Shown here piece after piece: positions 28,787 through 37,463 of a stretch of DNA of 64,000 nt. Location of the stretch: assembly GCA_034520745.1 (NCBI GenBank), contig JAXHNF010000011.1:77372-141371 (forward strand). Direction: 5' to 3'. The translations under genes were made by a program, and so were the position numbers. This stretch comes from Alkalibacterium sp034520745 (GTDB lineage Bacteria > Bacillota > Bacilli > Lactobacillales > Carnobacteriaceae_A). The notes below the pieces were generated by a model. The model worked only from the letters and a program-made list of their open reading frames with translations. It was not told the origin of the DNA and ran no database searches. Every line of letters starts with the position of its first letter. Position 1 is the first letter of the stretch.

Positions 28787-29306
28787 CTGCGACGTTCGTT
28801 GTCTGATTTCGTTGATGAACGTCACGCATTTCTATTTTGCGTGACGTTCAGCTTTGTTTTCTGACCGCGAAGGGCACGCTGGCGCCCATTGCGTGACGTT
28901 CAGCTCCGTTTTCTGACCGCGAAAGGCACGCTTGCGCCTATTGTGTGACGTTCGGCTCCGTTTTCTGACCACGAAAGGCACGCCAGAGCTCATTGCGTGA
29001 CATTCAGCTCCGTTTTCTGGCTCCGAAAGGTACGCCGGCGCCGATTGCGTGACGTTCAGCTCGGTTTTCTGGCCGCGAAGGGCACGCTTGCGCCTATTGT
29101 GTGACGTTCAGCTCCGTTTTCTGACCGCGAAAGGCACGCCGGCGCCCAGTGCGTGACGTTCAACTCCAGTTTCTGACCACGAAAGGCACGCTAGCGCCGA
29201 TTGCGTGACGTTCAACTCCAGTTTCTGACCGCGAAAGGCACGCTGGAGCTCATTGCGTGACGTTCAGCTCTTTCTTTCTGTCGATGAAAGGCACGCAATC
29301 TCCTTC
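28787..29306. repeat. Tandem array of about ten 52-bp units (array 1)
   Basis: Units start every 52 bp at 28839, 28891, 28943, 28995, 29047, 29099, 29151, 29203 and 29255, with a diverged unit at 28787. The core reads GCGTGACGTTCAG...TTTTCTGACC.CGAAAGGCACGC. There is no non-repeated spacer. The unit length is not a multiple of three, so it is not a coding repeat. Each unit opens with GCGTG and carries CACGC at positions 37-41, so each can fold as a hairpin. The first boundary has a 13-bp inverted repeat (28816-28828 with 28838-28850). GTGTGA variants in units 3 and 6 hint at a higher-order three-unit duplication. It separates the small membrane-protein gene from the FMN reductase gene. Confidence 0.92.
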
Positions 29307-29335
29307 ATTCACTTCCTGAATTAGTAAAAAAAGAC

Positions 29336-29356
29336 CGAACAGGACAATCCTGTTCG
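29336..29356 (-). terminator. Terminator of the FMN reductase gene
   Basis: Perfect 9-bp stem CGAACAGGA/TCCTGTTCG with a 3-nt loop and T7 on the minus strand, 22 bp after the stop. Confidence 0.8.
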
Positions 29357-29377
29357 ATCCTCTTTAAGATCATCTAT

Positions 29378-29942
29378 TTACGCGCGTGCAGATTTTAATC
29401 CTCTGCTCCATGAAGCGGTTGTTTCCAGTACAGCTTGAATGGTTGCATTGTGTACTTCTGAAGGACGGAAAGTCGACATTTGTTCAAAGTCCGTGAACAA
29501 GCTAAATGCACCAGCTGGTCCGACTGTCGCTACGTTTGCATTTGACAAGATGTGACGCAGGCTCAACTGTGCGGCAACGCCCAGTGTTGAACCGTAAGCA
29601 ACGATCCCCGCAGCTTTGTTTCCCCATTCAGGGCCTAGATAGTCGATCGCATTCTTCAAAGATGGTGTGATCGCGTTGTTGTATTCCGGTGTTACGAAGA
29701 CAAAACCATCCAATGAATCTACTTTTTCTGACCAGCGGTTGTTTTCGTCTTTATCATAATCTTTGTTGGCCATTGCAGGCGGCATTGCTTCATTAAACAA
29801 AGGCAGGTCATACTCTTTTGATATCGACGAGTTCGAATTCTGCTCCTTCGACCGTTTTTGCTTTTTCTAAAATGTATTCCGCTACTTGTTTATTGACACG
29901 TACGTCACGTGTGCTTCCTGTAATTACTCCTATTTTCACCAT
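29378..29942 (-). CDS. NADPH-dependent FMN reductase / azoreductase-like flavoprotein
   Basis: About 187 residues of flavodoxin-like fold: MVKIGVITGSTRDVRVNKQV (FMN phosphate loop GSTR), the LVDIKEYDLPLFNEAMPPA segment, then FVFVTPEYNNAITPSLKNAIDYL (the PEYN motif) and a GSTLGVAAQLSLRHIL helix. A single extra A near 29820 breaks the frame. The start at 29942 follows AGGAGGAATTACAC. Members reduce quinones, azo dyes or chromate with NADPH and FMN. It is divergent from a TetR regulator with a palindromic operator, suggesting electrophile- or drug-responsive control. Confidence 0.85.
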
Positions 29943-30003
29943 GTGTAATTCCTCCTAATGATCTATGCGTTTGCCAGCTAACTTTAAGTAAGCCAGCTGC
30001 AAT

Positions 30004-30073
30004 ACTTATTATAAGTGAGCTTGACTAACATTTAAACCAACAGTATAGTAGAAGTGTTGCTTAAGTGACACTT
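30004..30073. promoter_or_regulatory. Divergent promoters and TetR-type operator
   Basis: Plus strand: TTGACT (30021-30026) and TATAGT (30044-30049), 17 bp apart, for tetR. Minus strand: TATAAT (30008-30013) for the reductase. The near-palindrome AAGTGT-tg-CTTAAG-tg-ACACTT (30052-30073) covers the tetR start site; a smaller palindrome ACTTA-TTA-TAAGT (30004-30016) covers the reductase -10. Autoregulation and repression of both genes are inferred. Confidence 0.65.
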
Positions 30074-30122
30074 TCTGAAAAATGACTACTATTTATCCTT
30101 TACGATAAGGAGGAACATCTGG

Positions 30123-30686
30123 ATGATGCAAACGAAACTGGATCCCCGTATCTCACGTACACGAAAACTGATCAGTGAGGCTTTCATCAAATTGTCCCGC
30201 GTGAAATCTTTTTCTGATATTTCGGTCAAAGATATTACTGAAGAAGCGATGATCAACCGTGCCACATTTTACAATCATTACCTTGATAAATATGACTTGC
30301 TTGAAAAAGTGGTCGCAGAAAAATTGTCTTTGAATCTCGGCTGCAGTCGGGAAAAATCTTTACTGACTCTTGAACAGACGATCAAAGAAATCTTCCTTTC
30401 TTTGACCCGATTCGAAGAGTCACTCCAATCCTATTCTTCGAGTCAGGAAGAAAACGGAACGATCGATTCGATCGTCAGGCTGGAGCTCATCAATATATTT
30501 TCAAAAAAACTCATTCAGATCAACCCTGCTCTTCAAGACAAGCTCGTTGAAAAACTGGCCAAATGGCTGACTTCGAGTGTAAAGGAAATGAGCCGCGACT
30601 GGACCGAATCGGACTCCAGCGAAACACCCGAAGAATACATTGACCCCCTGCTTCCTTACCTTATGTGCGGGATCGAAACACTATAA
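30123..30686 (+). CDS. TetR/AcrR-family regulator
   Basis: Intact 187-residue protein. The N-terminal helix-turn-helix reads TRKLISEAFIKLSRVKSFSDISVKDITEEAMINRATFYNHYLDKYDLLEKV, a textbook TetR domain; the C-terminal ligand domain is all-helical. AAGGAGGAACATCTGG precedes the start. It is divergent from the FMN reductase gene and has a palindrome at its own transcription start. The inducing ligand is unknown; quinones or other electrophiles are plausible given the neighbour. Confidence 0.87.
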   Translation: MMQTKLDPRISRTRKLISEAFIKLSRVKSFSDISVKDITEEAMINRATFYNHYLDKYDLLEKVVAEKLSLNLGCSREKSLLTLEQTIKEIFLSLTRFEESLQSYSSSQEENGTIDSIVRLELINIFSKKLIQINPALQDKLVEKLAKWLTSSVKEMSRDWTESDSSETPEEYIDPLLPYLMCGIETL

Positions 30687-30688
30687 TC

Positions 30689-30813
30689 AGAGAGTGGGAC
30701 GAAAAGCGTTCAGACCCGTATCACTGAGCGCAATAAACGCAAGATAATCTTCGGATTATCTTGCGTTTATTCGTGAAAGTGGACGGCGGGTCTGCTTTTT
30801 GGAGCAGGTTTAA
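30689..30813. repeat. Dispersed repeat, copy A, with a UUCG-capped hairpin
   Basis: The segment from GAGTGGGACGAAAAGCGTT to GGAGCAGGTTTAAG recurs inverted at 38417-38644. Its centre is a perfect 18-bp stem (30732-30749 with 30754-30771) closed by TTCG. It lies between convergent tetR and pgeF and could be a MITE-like or REP-like element; no coding content is seen. Confidence 0.75.
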
Positions 30814-30833
30814 GAAAAAAAACATTCGTAAGC

Positions 30834-30873
30834 GCAGAAGAGGCTGCGACGAAAAAGTCCCAGCCTCTTCTGC
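30834..30873. terminator. Hairpin between tetR and pgeF
   Basis: A perfect 13-bp stem (30834-30846 with 30861-30873) of the GAGGCTG...CAGCCTC type, followed by TTTAA on the plus strand. It sits 8 bp from the pgeF stop and may act for both convergent genes. Confidence 0.55.
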
Positions 30874-30880
30874 TTTAATC

Positions 30881-31603
30881 CTACCTGATCATCGTCAGAA
30901 GTCCGTTCAGTTTATAGTCAGGCCCTTCTTTTCTGGATGAATGAAGCGCATCACTGGTGTACGTCGATGTGCGTTCCACTTCCATATTCTCGTTCTTTAT
31001 CCCAGCTTCAAGAAGAATGTCGACATTGGCATCAGTCATGCTCATCTTGTACTTCTCTCCATGAGGCATAAAGAAGCTGTCACGATTCTTGAAGTCTTTG
31101 AACGCGTCATGAGACTTCAGGACCCACTTCATAATGCTCCTGATCGATGGACGGTCCTACATAAACCAGCATATCTTTTCTGTCACATCCGAAGGTTTCT
31201 TCCATCTTCTCCAGCGCTTTAACTGAAATGCATTTTGTCGTTCCGCGCCAGCCCGAATGCACCACGGCCTGTACCCGCTTATTGGGATCAAAAAAATGAT
31301 CGGCGTACAGTCTGCATACTTGATGAGCAGGGCGATATTTTTCCTGTCTGTGATCAGCCCGTCAGTTTCCTTGAACGTTCTGCCGTATACAAAATCTTCC
31401 CCATTCGATTCATCCACTACAACCACATTATCCGTATGCTTCTGCTGACCCGTGTAAATTTCTTCAGGGGTTACATTCATTTCATTTAAAAGACGATCGA
31501 CATCGTCCACGATTTCACTGCCGACTTTCTGATACCTGAAGTTATAGTCTGAGCCGGCCACTTTATTGATCAGGCCGTGTTTTTCAAGTAATTTAGAATG
31601 CAT
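30881..31603 (-). CDS. pgeF: Peptidoglycan editing factor / laccase-domain protein (YfiH family)
   Basis: About 240 residues with the conserved copper/zinc-type residues of the family: QQKHTDNV (His), KYADCTPI (Cys) and VVHSGWRGT (His). The C-terminal part reads MSMTDANVDILLEAGI and ends near TYTSDALHSSRKEGPDYKLNGLLTMIR. Frameshifts lie near 31290 and 31150. The family hydrolyses purine nucleosides in vitro, and in E. coli PgeF removes L-Ser-containing UDP-MurNAc errors. A -10 TATAAT (31637-31642, minus) with TGC extension lies upstream. Family membership is clear; the in vivo role here is inferred. Confidence 0.85.
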
Positions 31604-31636
31604 ACTTTATTTCATCCTTTAAAATAGATTTGTTTC

Positions 31637-31740
31637 ATTATAGCATATGACAATTCTTATTGAAAATTAACAAACATAGTAAATAAATTAATGTTTATCG
31701 ATAATTTATTATTGATTTTTATAAATAGCAAGCGTATACT
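31637..31740. promoter_or_regulatory. Divergent promoters for pgeF and the DUF2975 operon
   Basis: Minus strand: extended -10 TGC-TATAAT (31637-31642) for pgeF. Plus strand: TTGATT (31712-31717) and TATACT (31735-31740) at 17-bp spacing, 30 bp before the first DUF2975 start. The plus-strand promoter is a strong sigma-A match. Confidence 0.7.
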
Positions 31741-31770
31741 GAAACTAAATATAACAAAGGAGCGATATTC

Positions 31771-32304
31771 ATGAACATTAACCAGTTTCGCAAGGTCAGT
31801 CGGTTTACATCGATCATTTTAAAAATTGCAGCTGTTTGGATCGGCTTATCTATAGCGGCTCTATTCTATTCATATTTCTCTACATCAGGGGACGTCTGGT
31901 TCAATTTTCCCAATCCGGATTTTCCGATACTGAATTCAGTAAGTGGCCCACTCTCAAATAGCGCCATTCAACAGGCAGCACTTTTCATTGTACCATTGAT
32001 GGTTGCAGTCACCTGCTATGTCTTGTGGAAAGGCAGTCAGTTATTCAAGTACTTATCAGATGGACACACACCTTTTTCTTCAGCCTTTTCCAAATCAGTT
32101 AAACAGCTGGGTATTATTCTGATCATTGCAGATATTATTTTTCCTCTCATTTATTCACTGTTGGTAACTTTGATAACGGAAAACGGTCACTATTTGATCA
32201 TCGGGGTCGGCTCTTCATTATTGATTGGTATGATTTTATATGCAGCAGCTGAGATTTTCAACTATGCCATCAATTTACAGCAGTTCGCTGATGATACAGT
32301 TTAA
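31771..32304 (+). CDS. DUF2975 membrane protein (copy 1 of 3)
   Basis: Intact 177-residue protein with four predicted helices: one after the MNINQFRKVSRFTSIILKI start, one around QQAALFIVPLMVAVTCYVLW, then the family motif LSDGHTPFSSAFSKSVKQLG and two C-terminal helices ending INLQQFADDTV. AAAGGAG precedes the ATG. DUF2975 proteins have no established biochemical function, but they are typically encoded beside a YozG-like Cro/CI regulator, as here. This copy is the most diverged of the three. Confidence 0.85.
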   Translation: MNINQFRKVSRFTSIILKIAAVWIGLSIAALFYSYFSTSGDVWFNFPNPDFPILNSVSGPLSNSAIQQAALFIVPLMVAVTCYVLWKGSQLFKYLSDGHTPFSSAFSKSVKQLGIILIIADIIFPLIYSLLVTLITENGHYLIIGVGSSLLIGMILYAAAEIFNYAINLQQFADDTV

Positions 32305-32370
32305 CCTAAAAGTCCAACCGTCTTTTATCAAGTATAGTGAAAATACATAAAATTAAAGGAGTGAACTCAC

Positions 32371-32922
32371 ATGAATATCAAACGATTTCGTAATGTAAGT
32401 AAATTTCTGTCCTGGAGTCTGAAAATACTTGGTTCTTTCGGTATTGCTATATTAATACTTGGACTGGCATTAAGTTTTTTTGCAGATACTGGAACTTCTT
32501 TTAGTGTAGAGATGCCTGAAGGTGGTAATATTATGTTTCAGGACTCAAGAGTAACAGATGCAGATCATGCTTTTACTGCTTTACTTGTAGCACCCATCTT
32601 TCTATTTTTATACAGTTATATTTATTTTAAAGGCAGCTTTTTATTTGACCGATTGGCTGATGGCGAGACACCTTTCACTTTTAACTTTGCCGAATCGGTT
32701 AAATGGATCAGTTTACTGCTCATCGCTAATGACGTTCTCAGACCTTTACTCTATTCGCTGATTATCAACTTGCGTGCTGAAGAAGGTCACTATTTCAATT
32801 TTGGTCTTACTGAAACGTTTATAATCGGATTGATTTTATATATCGTCAGCGGCGTCCTGAAATACGGCATCAGCCTTCAGGAGTTATCCGATGATCACGG
32901 TTTAATATGGATAAAACTCTAG
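32371..32922 (+). CDS. DUF2975 membrane protein (copy 2 of 3)
   Basis: Intact 183-residue paralogue with the same four-helix plan. It starts MNIKRFRNVSKFLSWSLKIL, has an extracytoplasmic segment with MFQDSRVTDADHAFTALL, the motif RLADGETPFTFNFAESVKWIS and an ISLQELSDDHG end. AAAGGAG lies 9 nt before the ATG. It is closer to copy 3 than to copy 1, pointing to a recent second duplication. The function is unknown. Confidence 0.85.
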   Translation: MNIKRFRNVSKFLSWSLKILGSFGIAILILGLALSFFADTGTSFSVEMPEGGNIMFQDSRVTDADHAFTALLVAPIFLFLYSYIYFKGSFLFDRLADGETPFTFNFAESVKWISLLLIANDVLRPLLYSLIINLRAEEGHYFNFGLTETFIIGLILYIVSGVLKYGISLQELSDDHGLIWIKL

Positions 32923-32964
32923 TAATGCTGCTTTAACATATTAAAGATTGGAGGAGTAAAACAC

Positions 32965-33496
32965 ATGAATATCAAACGATTTCAAAGTGTAAGTAAATTT
33001 CTTTCGTTTAGCTTACAGTTAATTGGTGCATTCTGTATTGCTATCATCGTCATTGGGCTAATATCAATACCATTTACAAATAGAGGATCATTCTTTGTTG
33101 AATTGCCAGAAAACTCATTTATTTTGATTCAAGACTCTCGTGTAACAGAAGCAGATAGTGCATTTACTTCAATGATCATGGCACCACTATTTCTCGCAGC
33201 ATACAGTTACATCTTATTTAAAGGAAGCTTCTTATTTGATCGTTTAGCTGATGGTAAGACCCCTTTCACCTATGATTTTGCTGAATCGGTAAAGAAAATC
33301 AGCTTTTTCCTGATTGCTTTTGACATCACACTGCCTCTTCTTTATTCATTAATCGTCAACTTACGTGCGGATGAAGGGTTCTGTCTTGAATTTCAGACCC
33401 ACGTCTTCTATCTTCGTTGGTCTCATTCTATATATAATGAGTGGTGTCTTGAAATATGGCATTAGCTTACCAGGAGTTATCCGATGATACGGTTTA
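32965..33496 (+). CDS. DUF2975 membrane protein (copy 3 of 3), two small frameshifts
   Basis: This starts MNIKRFQSVSKFLSFSLQLI after TTGGAGGAG and keeps the QDSRVTEADSAF and RLADGKTPFTYDFAESVKKIS motifs shared with copy 2. Near 33400 and 33470 the frame changes twice; the other frames supply the expected IFVGLILYIMSGVLKYGISL and QELSDDTV end, with a TAA at 33494. The regulator gene begins 17 bp later. Either a recent decay or two sequencing indels would explain this; the second is more likely given the rest of the window. Confidence 0.75.
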
Positions 33497-33512
33497 AAGG
33501 AGGACGAGTCAC

Positions 33513-33722
33513 ATGCCTATTGTAGTACGCTTAGACCGCGTCATGGCGGACCGAAAGATACTTTTAAAAGATTTAGCAGACGACGTTGGTATTTCCAACG
33601 TCAACCTTTCAAAATTAAAGACTGGCAAGGCCGTAGCCATCCGTTTCTCCACTTTGGAAGCGATTTGTGAAGCTTTGGACTGTCAGCCCGGTGACATTTT
33701 GGAATACGAGAGAGCAGAATAA
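33513..33722 (+). CDS. Cro/CI-type regulator (YozG-like) of the DUF2975 operon
   Basis: Intact 69-residue helix-turn-helix protein: MPIVVRLDRVMADRKILLKD, then LADDVGISNVNLSKLKTGKAVAIRFSTLEAICEALDCQPGDILEY. This is the compact XRE type that accompanies DUF2975 genes in many Bacillota. AAAGGAGGACGAGTC precedes the ATG. It closes the four-gene operon and probably regulates it. The IS element begins 45 bp after its stop. Confidence 0.88.
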   Translation: MPIVVRLDRVMADRKILLKDLADDVGISNVNLSKLKTGKAVAIRFSTLEAICEALDCQPGDILEYERAE

Positions 33723-33853
33723 GGCTTATGCATCAGAAGAGGCTGGATCAAGTATTTCTTTATTAAAGGCTCTGTTAAAGGTAAATGTTGATATTGAAAG
33801 TTTTCCAAAATCTTTGTATAATCAGATGAGAACAAACATTCGAGGCGGTTTAG

Positions 33854-34876
33854 GTGAGCAAAGCGTTTGGGCAAGTACTAAAAGACATTGATAAACTATC
33901 ACATACCGATCCAAAAGTGTATCAATGGGTAAAACGCTATGTTGAGCCTTCTTCCTCCGTTGATGGTCGTTTAATAGACGAAATGAGGGAAACACGCTTC
34001 AAAGAAGGTTTTGAGTGCCCCGCTGCGCCCTGAACACGTTGTTAGATTTGGCAAATGTGATGGTCGCCGACGTTACCGTTGCAAGGCTTGTGAAAAGACC
34101 TTTACCGATACCACCCAAATACAGTAATTTATAGAACTCGAAAAGGTAACGAATGGATAACATTTGTTGATTGTATGTTTAAAGGCTATTCCTGCGAAAA
34201 TCCGCAGTTAAATCATTAGGGGTTACTTGGGTTACACTCTTTTATCAAAGACACGGTCTTGATGCTATTAAACAGATAGATATTGAGCAATTCCAAGGTA
34301 TAGTCGAGTTGATGGAATTATTATTCCTATACTCCGAAAAAGGGAAACGATGTATTACAAAGCATAAGCCTGGTAAACGTGGTGGTAAATCAAATTAGAG
34401 GCATTAGCAATGAGCAAGTATGTGTTCTTGTTGCCAGAGACCGTTCAAGGGCTACTATGAAAGGTAGCGTGTATGGGGCGTATTGTGAAAACAAAGGTTG
34501 ATAGTATGGTTGGTTCTAAACTAACGTCTGACAACGTGCTTGTTACAGATGCTTGGAAAACAAAACCTATGCAAAAGAAAAAGGGTTAGAGCATTATCGG
34601 ATAAAGTCTAATGATGGAAAACATGTATTTAAAGGCTTATATCATATCCAAAATGTAAACGGACTCCATTCTCGTATGAAACAATGGATAAACCGTTTCA
34701 AAGGTGTATCTACAAAATATCTTAACAACTATCTTTCATGGTTTTTATTTATTGATAGTCGCAGTAATGAGAGTACAAAACATAATATAAAAGAGTTCTT
34801 ATTAACATCATTTTTATTTGAAATGACAGGTACTTATGAGAGTCTACGTATGGAAAAGTTTAGTGTATCGTCTTGA
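33854..34876 (+). CDS. IS1595-family (ISXO2-like) transposase, several frameshifts
   Basis: About 330 residues if frames are joined. The N-terminus holds a zinc ribbon (FECPxC... then RYRCKACEKTFTDTT) followed by the helix EWITFVDCMFKGYSCEKSAVKSLGV. The DDE domain has VDELLFLYSEKGKR (after removing one extra G near 34310), KPGKRGGK, SNEQVCVLVARDR and a last third with GLHSRMKQWINRFKGVSTKYL. At least five indels disturb it. A GTG at 33854 is the likely start. It would catalyse cut-and-paste transposition of this element. Whether it is active cannot be judged until the sequence is confirmed. Confidence 0.8.
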
Positions 34877-34927
34877 TATTACTTGTTAATGTCAAATTTT
34901 AAATTAACAAGTTTAAGAAAGGGGTAA

Positions 34928-35455
34928 GTGACTTTGGTTCAATTATGGCGGGCTTTTAGTGATTTGGTTCCATTATTTTTATTCGTCATTCTAATTGTTG
35001 GGGTGATTGTATTTGTAGGTCAAAAGAAAAAAATGAATTCTAAAAGAGTTATTTTAAATACGCTCTTTATCTAAGTGTTATCGGGATATTATTAGTGACA
35101 GTTTTCCCACTGTCTCATGGGGGAATGACACCGCCAAGGGTGGTTAACTCGTGCCTTTCGTCGGTATGTACAAAATATTGTTCTACTCTGTTGATATATC
35201 AGTCCCTATTCATTAATTTATTATTTAATATTTTGTTTATGCCATTTGGTTTCTTTCTATCATGAAGAAGTCGTGCTGCATATTTAGTGATGAAAAACAT
35301 AGTAATGGGGCTTGATTTTCTCATTAAGCATTGAAATCATACAGTTCTTGTTCCCGATGGACCGTTCGGCAGATATTGATGATGTAATACTAAATAAGTT
35401 GGGGCGTTCTTCAGGTTATCTAACTTGGAAAATGTTTGAGTGTGTGAATTTTTAG
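34928..35455 (+). CDS. VanZ-like membrane protein, passenger gene of the IS
   Basis: Joining frames gives about 175 residues: an N-terminal span (LVPLFLFVILIVGVIVFVGQ), a second span, FINLLFNILFMPFGFFLS, then FSLSIEIIQFLFPMDRSADIDDVILN and a GYLTWKMF end. These are VanZ family landmarks (N-x-x-LFxPxGF, the IE-Q helix, DIDDxILN). VanZ of Tn1546 gives low-level teicoplanin resistance; most relatives have unknown roles. Three or more indels interrupt it. It lies within the terminal repeats 51 bp after the transposase, so it moves with the element. A resistance function is not shown by sequence. Confidence 0.7.
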
Positions 35456-35612
35456 GTTTACTATCAGTTAAGAGAAAAGTAGAAGGAAATCAATGATAAG
35501 TATGGTTATTTATTAACTATTAACAATGTCACATTTAGGAAAAGGAACCCCATGGGGATCCTTTTTTATATATCATTATATCAACATTTACCTTTAACAG
35601 AGCCTTATTAAA

Positions 35613-36110
35613 AGAAATGCTTATTCCAGCCTCTTTGACATTCAACGCAGCCACTTATAGTGAAGAACAGCTTCCGTCTTATCGATCTAACTCTTTTGTC
35701 ACACGTTCAATAGTTTTAACCTCACCAACTCGCTGCTATACTCCCTTTGTGACTAGTTGCTTAGGCAAAACGGCACTGAACTGGTCTCAAAACTGGTATT
35801 GCAGCAAGTTCTGCAAGGCAGACTAGATTCAACTTGTCCCAATGCCTTTTTAAGAACCAGTTCCCAAGTTCCACGTAAACGAACTGGTGTCAATATGATT
35901 TTTCAGAACGACTTCTCAGGCTCCAAGTAAACGAACTGGTTTCAATACCGCTTTAGGAACAACTTCTCAGGTTCCACGTAAACGAACTGGTTTCAATATC
36001 CCTTTGAGAACCACTTCACAGATTTCAAATACAGGAACTTGTCCCATTACCGTTTCAGTGACCGGTTCTGCTCCTGTTCTGATGACACAACTACGTCCAT
36101 TTACTGCTTG
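35613..36110. repeat. Degenerate tandem array of about nine 51-52-bp units (array 2)
   Basis: The best units start at 35751, 35803, 35854, 35906, 35957, 36008 and 36059 (51-52 bp apart), with weaker ones back to about 35649. The core reads GAAC.ACTTC.CAGGTTCCACGTAAACGAACTGGTTTCAATA followed by a variable ...CTTTAG. GTTC and GAAC motifs within a unit form a small inverted repeat around CACGTAAAC. Mixed 51/52-bp spacing and stops on both strands argue against coding. It begins just after the IS target duplication and ends before the leucine dehydrogenase terminator. Confidence 0.85.
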
Positions 36111-36152
36111 GACCAGAGGTTTTGTAAACTGTCCCAAAATGAAACGTAGAAA

Positions 36153-36178
36153 AAGACTGGGACCGCGGTCCCAGTCTT
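36153..36178 (-). terminator. Terminator of the leucine dehydrogenase gene
   Basis: Perfect palindrome AAGACTGGGACC-GC-GGTCCCAGTCTT (36153-36178) followed on the minus strand by T5, 15 bp after the stop codon. Confidence 0.75.
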
Positions 36179-36193
36179 CTCATATTTCATCTC

Positions 36194-37305
36194 TTAACGG
36201 TTCAATATCGATTTGCTGTCTCGTGCAAAAATACTTCTCGTCCCTCTTACTGCTTTGATCGCGCTCTTCCGCCAGGGCATCCGCAGCTTTATAGGTCGGA
36301 ATCCCGTCACGTTCGGCGATTCTCAAAGACTTTTTCGATCTGATCATACAATGACGGTCCACCGACATGCGGGCGCGGGCAGCGTTGTAGCCGCCGTTGA
36401 ATTCGTCTGCGACCTGGATCAGTCCGCCGGCGTTCAGGATGTAGTCCGGTGCGTAGACCAGTCCCATTTCTTCCAGTTTATCTCCGTGACGCGTTTCAGC
36501 CAGTTGGTTATTGGCGGCCCCGGCGATCACTTTGATGCCCGCTTTTTTGATTTTCTACAGACTTTCATCATTGATCGAAGCACCCAGAGCACATGGGGCA
36601 TAGATGTCTGCCTGCATCTCAAACATATCGTCCGCATCAACGATGTCACAGCCAAGCTCTCGGCGCGTTCTTTTGGTTCGTTGAAGATATCTGTCGCACA
36701 GACTTTCGCGCCTTCGTTGAGCGCCGCTTCCGCAACAAATAGCCGACTTTCCCGATACCTTCGATAATGATGGTCTTTCCTTCAGAGAATTCGTACCCAA
36801 AGGCTTTTTTCGCTGCCGCCTTCATCCCGACATAGACCCCGTGTGCGGTGGACGGTGATGGGTTTCCGGACGTGCCCGGTTTCGAGCCCTGTCCCTGCGA
36901 CATAATTCGTTTCCTGGTAGATATGATCCATTTCCAACCGTCGTTGTCCCAACGTCAGCCGCAGTTATGTACCGGCCATTGAGCCCTTCTACAAAGCGTC
37001 CGAATGCTCTGAACATGGCTTCTTTGCTCACCTGGATTCTCCGGGTCTTTCAAGATGACTGTTTTTCCGCCGCCGAGAGGCAGACCGCTTGCCGCTGCTT
37101 TATAGGTCATGCCGCGCGCCAGTCTGAGTGCATCCTCGAACAGCATCTTCCTTCTTTCTCATAAGTCCAGTAACGGGTCCCGCCAAGACTGGGTCCCAGT
37201 GTGGTGTCGTGAATACACGTGATGGCTTTCAAACCCGTTTCTTCATCCTGCATGAATACCAATTGTTCGTAATCGTGTTTTCCCATGCTTTTTGAATATC
37301 TCCAT
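36194..37305 (-). CDS. bcd: Leucine dehydrogenase (Glu/Leu/Phe/Val dehydrogenase family), many frameshifts
   Basis: About 366 residues when the frames are joined. Landmarks in order: GLKAITCIHDTTLGPSLGGTRYW, EDALRLARGMTYKAAASGLPLGGGKTVI with the catalytic lysine region, RYITAADVGTTT, GYEFSEGKTIIIEGIGKVGYLL (NAD-binding), IKVIAGAANNQLAE and PDYILNAGGLIQVADEF. Six or more indels break it. It deaminates leucine, isoleucine and valine to 2-oxoacids, the substrates of the bkd complex encoded 1.3 kb away. The ATG at 37305 follows GGAAAGGATG. It is divergent from a LysR gene, a likely regulator. The indel number is high but resembles the rest of the window. Confidence 0.8.
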
Positions 37306-37463
37306 TGTATGACATCCTTTCCTTTTATCGTTTATTTGCAGAGACATATCAATGCGAATTAAATATAAAATGAGAAGTCCCTTAATTGTCATAACATTAC
37401 AAACGTTTTCATAAAATCTGTTGTATAATGAATGAATCAGTAAATAATTGAAGGATGATTCTT

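Larger units (their letters stand above)
33768..35604 (+). mobile_element. IS1595-like insertion sequence with VanZ-like passenger gene
   Basis: Perfect 27-bp terminal inverted repeats bound the element: 33768-33794, starting GGCTCTGTTAAAGG, and its complement at 35578-35604. Both ends are flanked by the 8-bp direct repeat TTATTAAA (33760-33767 and 35605-35612), the target duplication size of the IS1595 family. Inside are a zinc-ribbon/DDE transposase gene and a second gene for a VanZ-like membrane protein, both on the plus strand. The total length is 1837 bp. Intact ends and target duplication suggest a recent insertion. Confidence 0.88.

Noticed and set aside
28839..29303. CRISPR array
   Set aside because: The whole 52-bp period is conserved from unit to unit; there are no unique spacers and no cas genes nearby.
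33768..35604. Prophage or integrative element
   Set aside because: No integrase, phage or conjugation genes; ends and target duplication show a simple insertion sequence.
36004..36258. Plus-strand frame over array 2 and the leucine dehydrogenase end
   Set aside because: It crosses repeat units of mixed 51/52-bp spacing, a terminator and the antisense of a real gene.
36194..37305. Calling leucine dehydrogenase a pseudogene
   Set aside because: It has many indels, but so do adjacent bkd genes and unrelated housekeeping genes; sequencing error explains them better.
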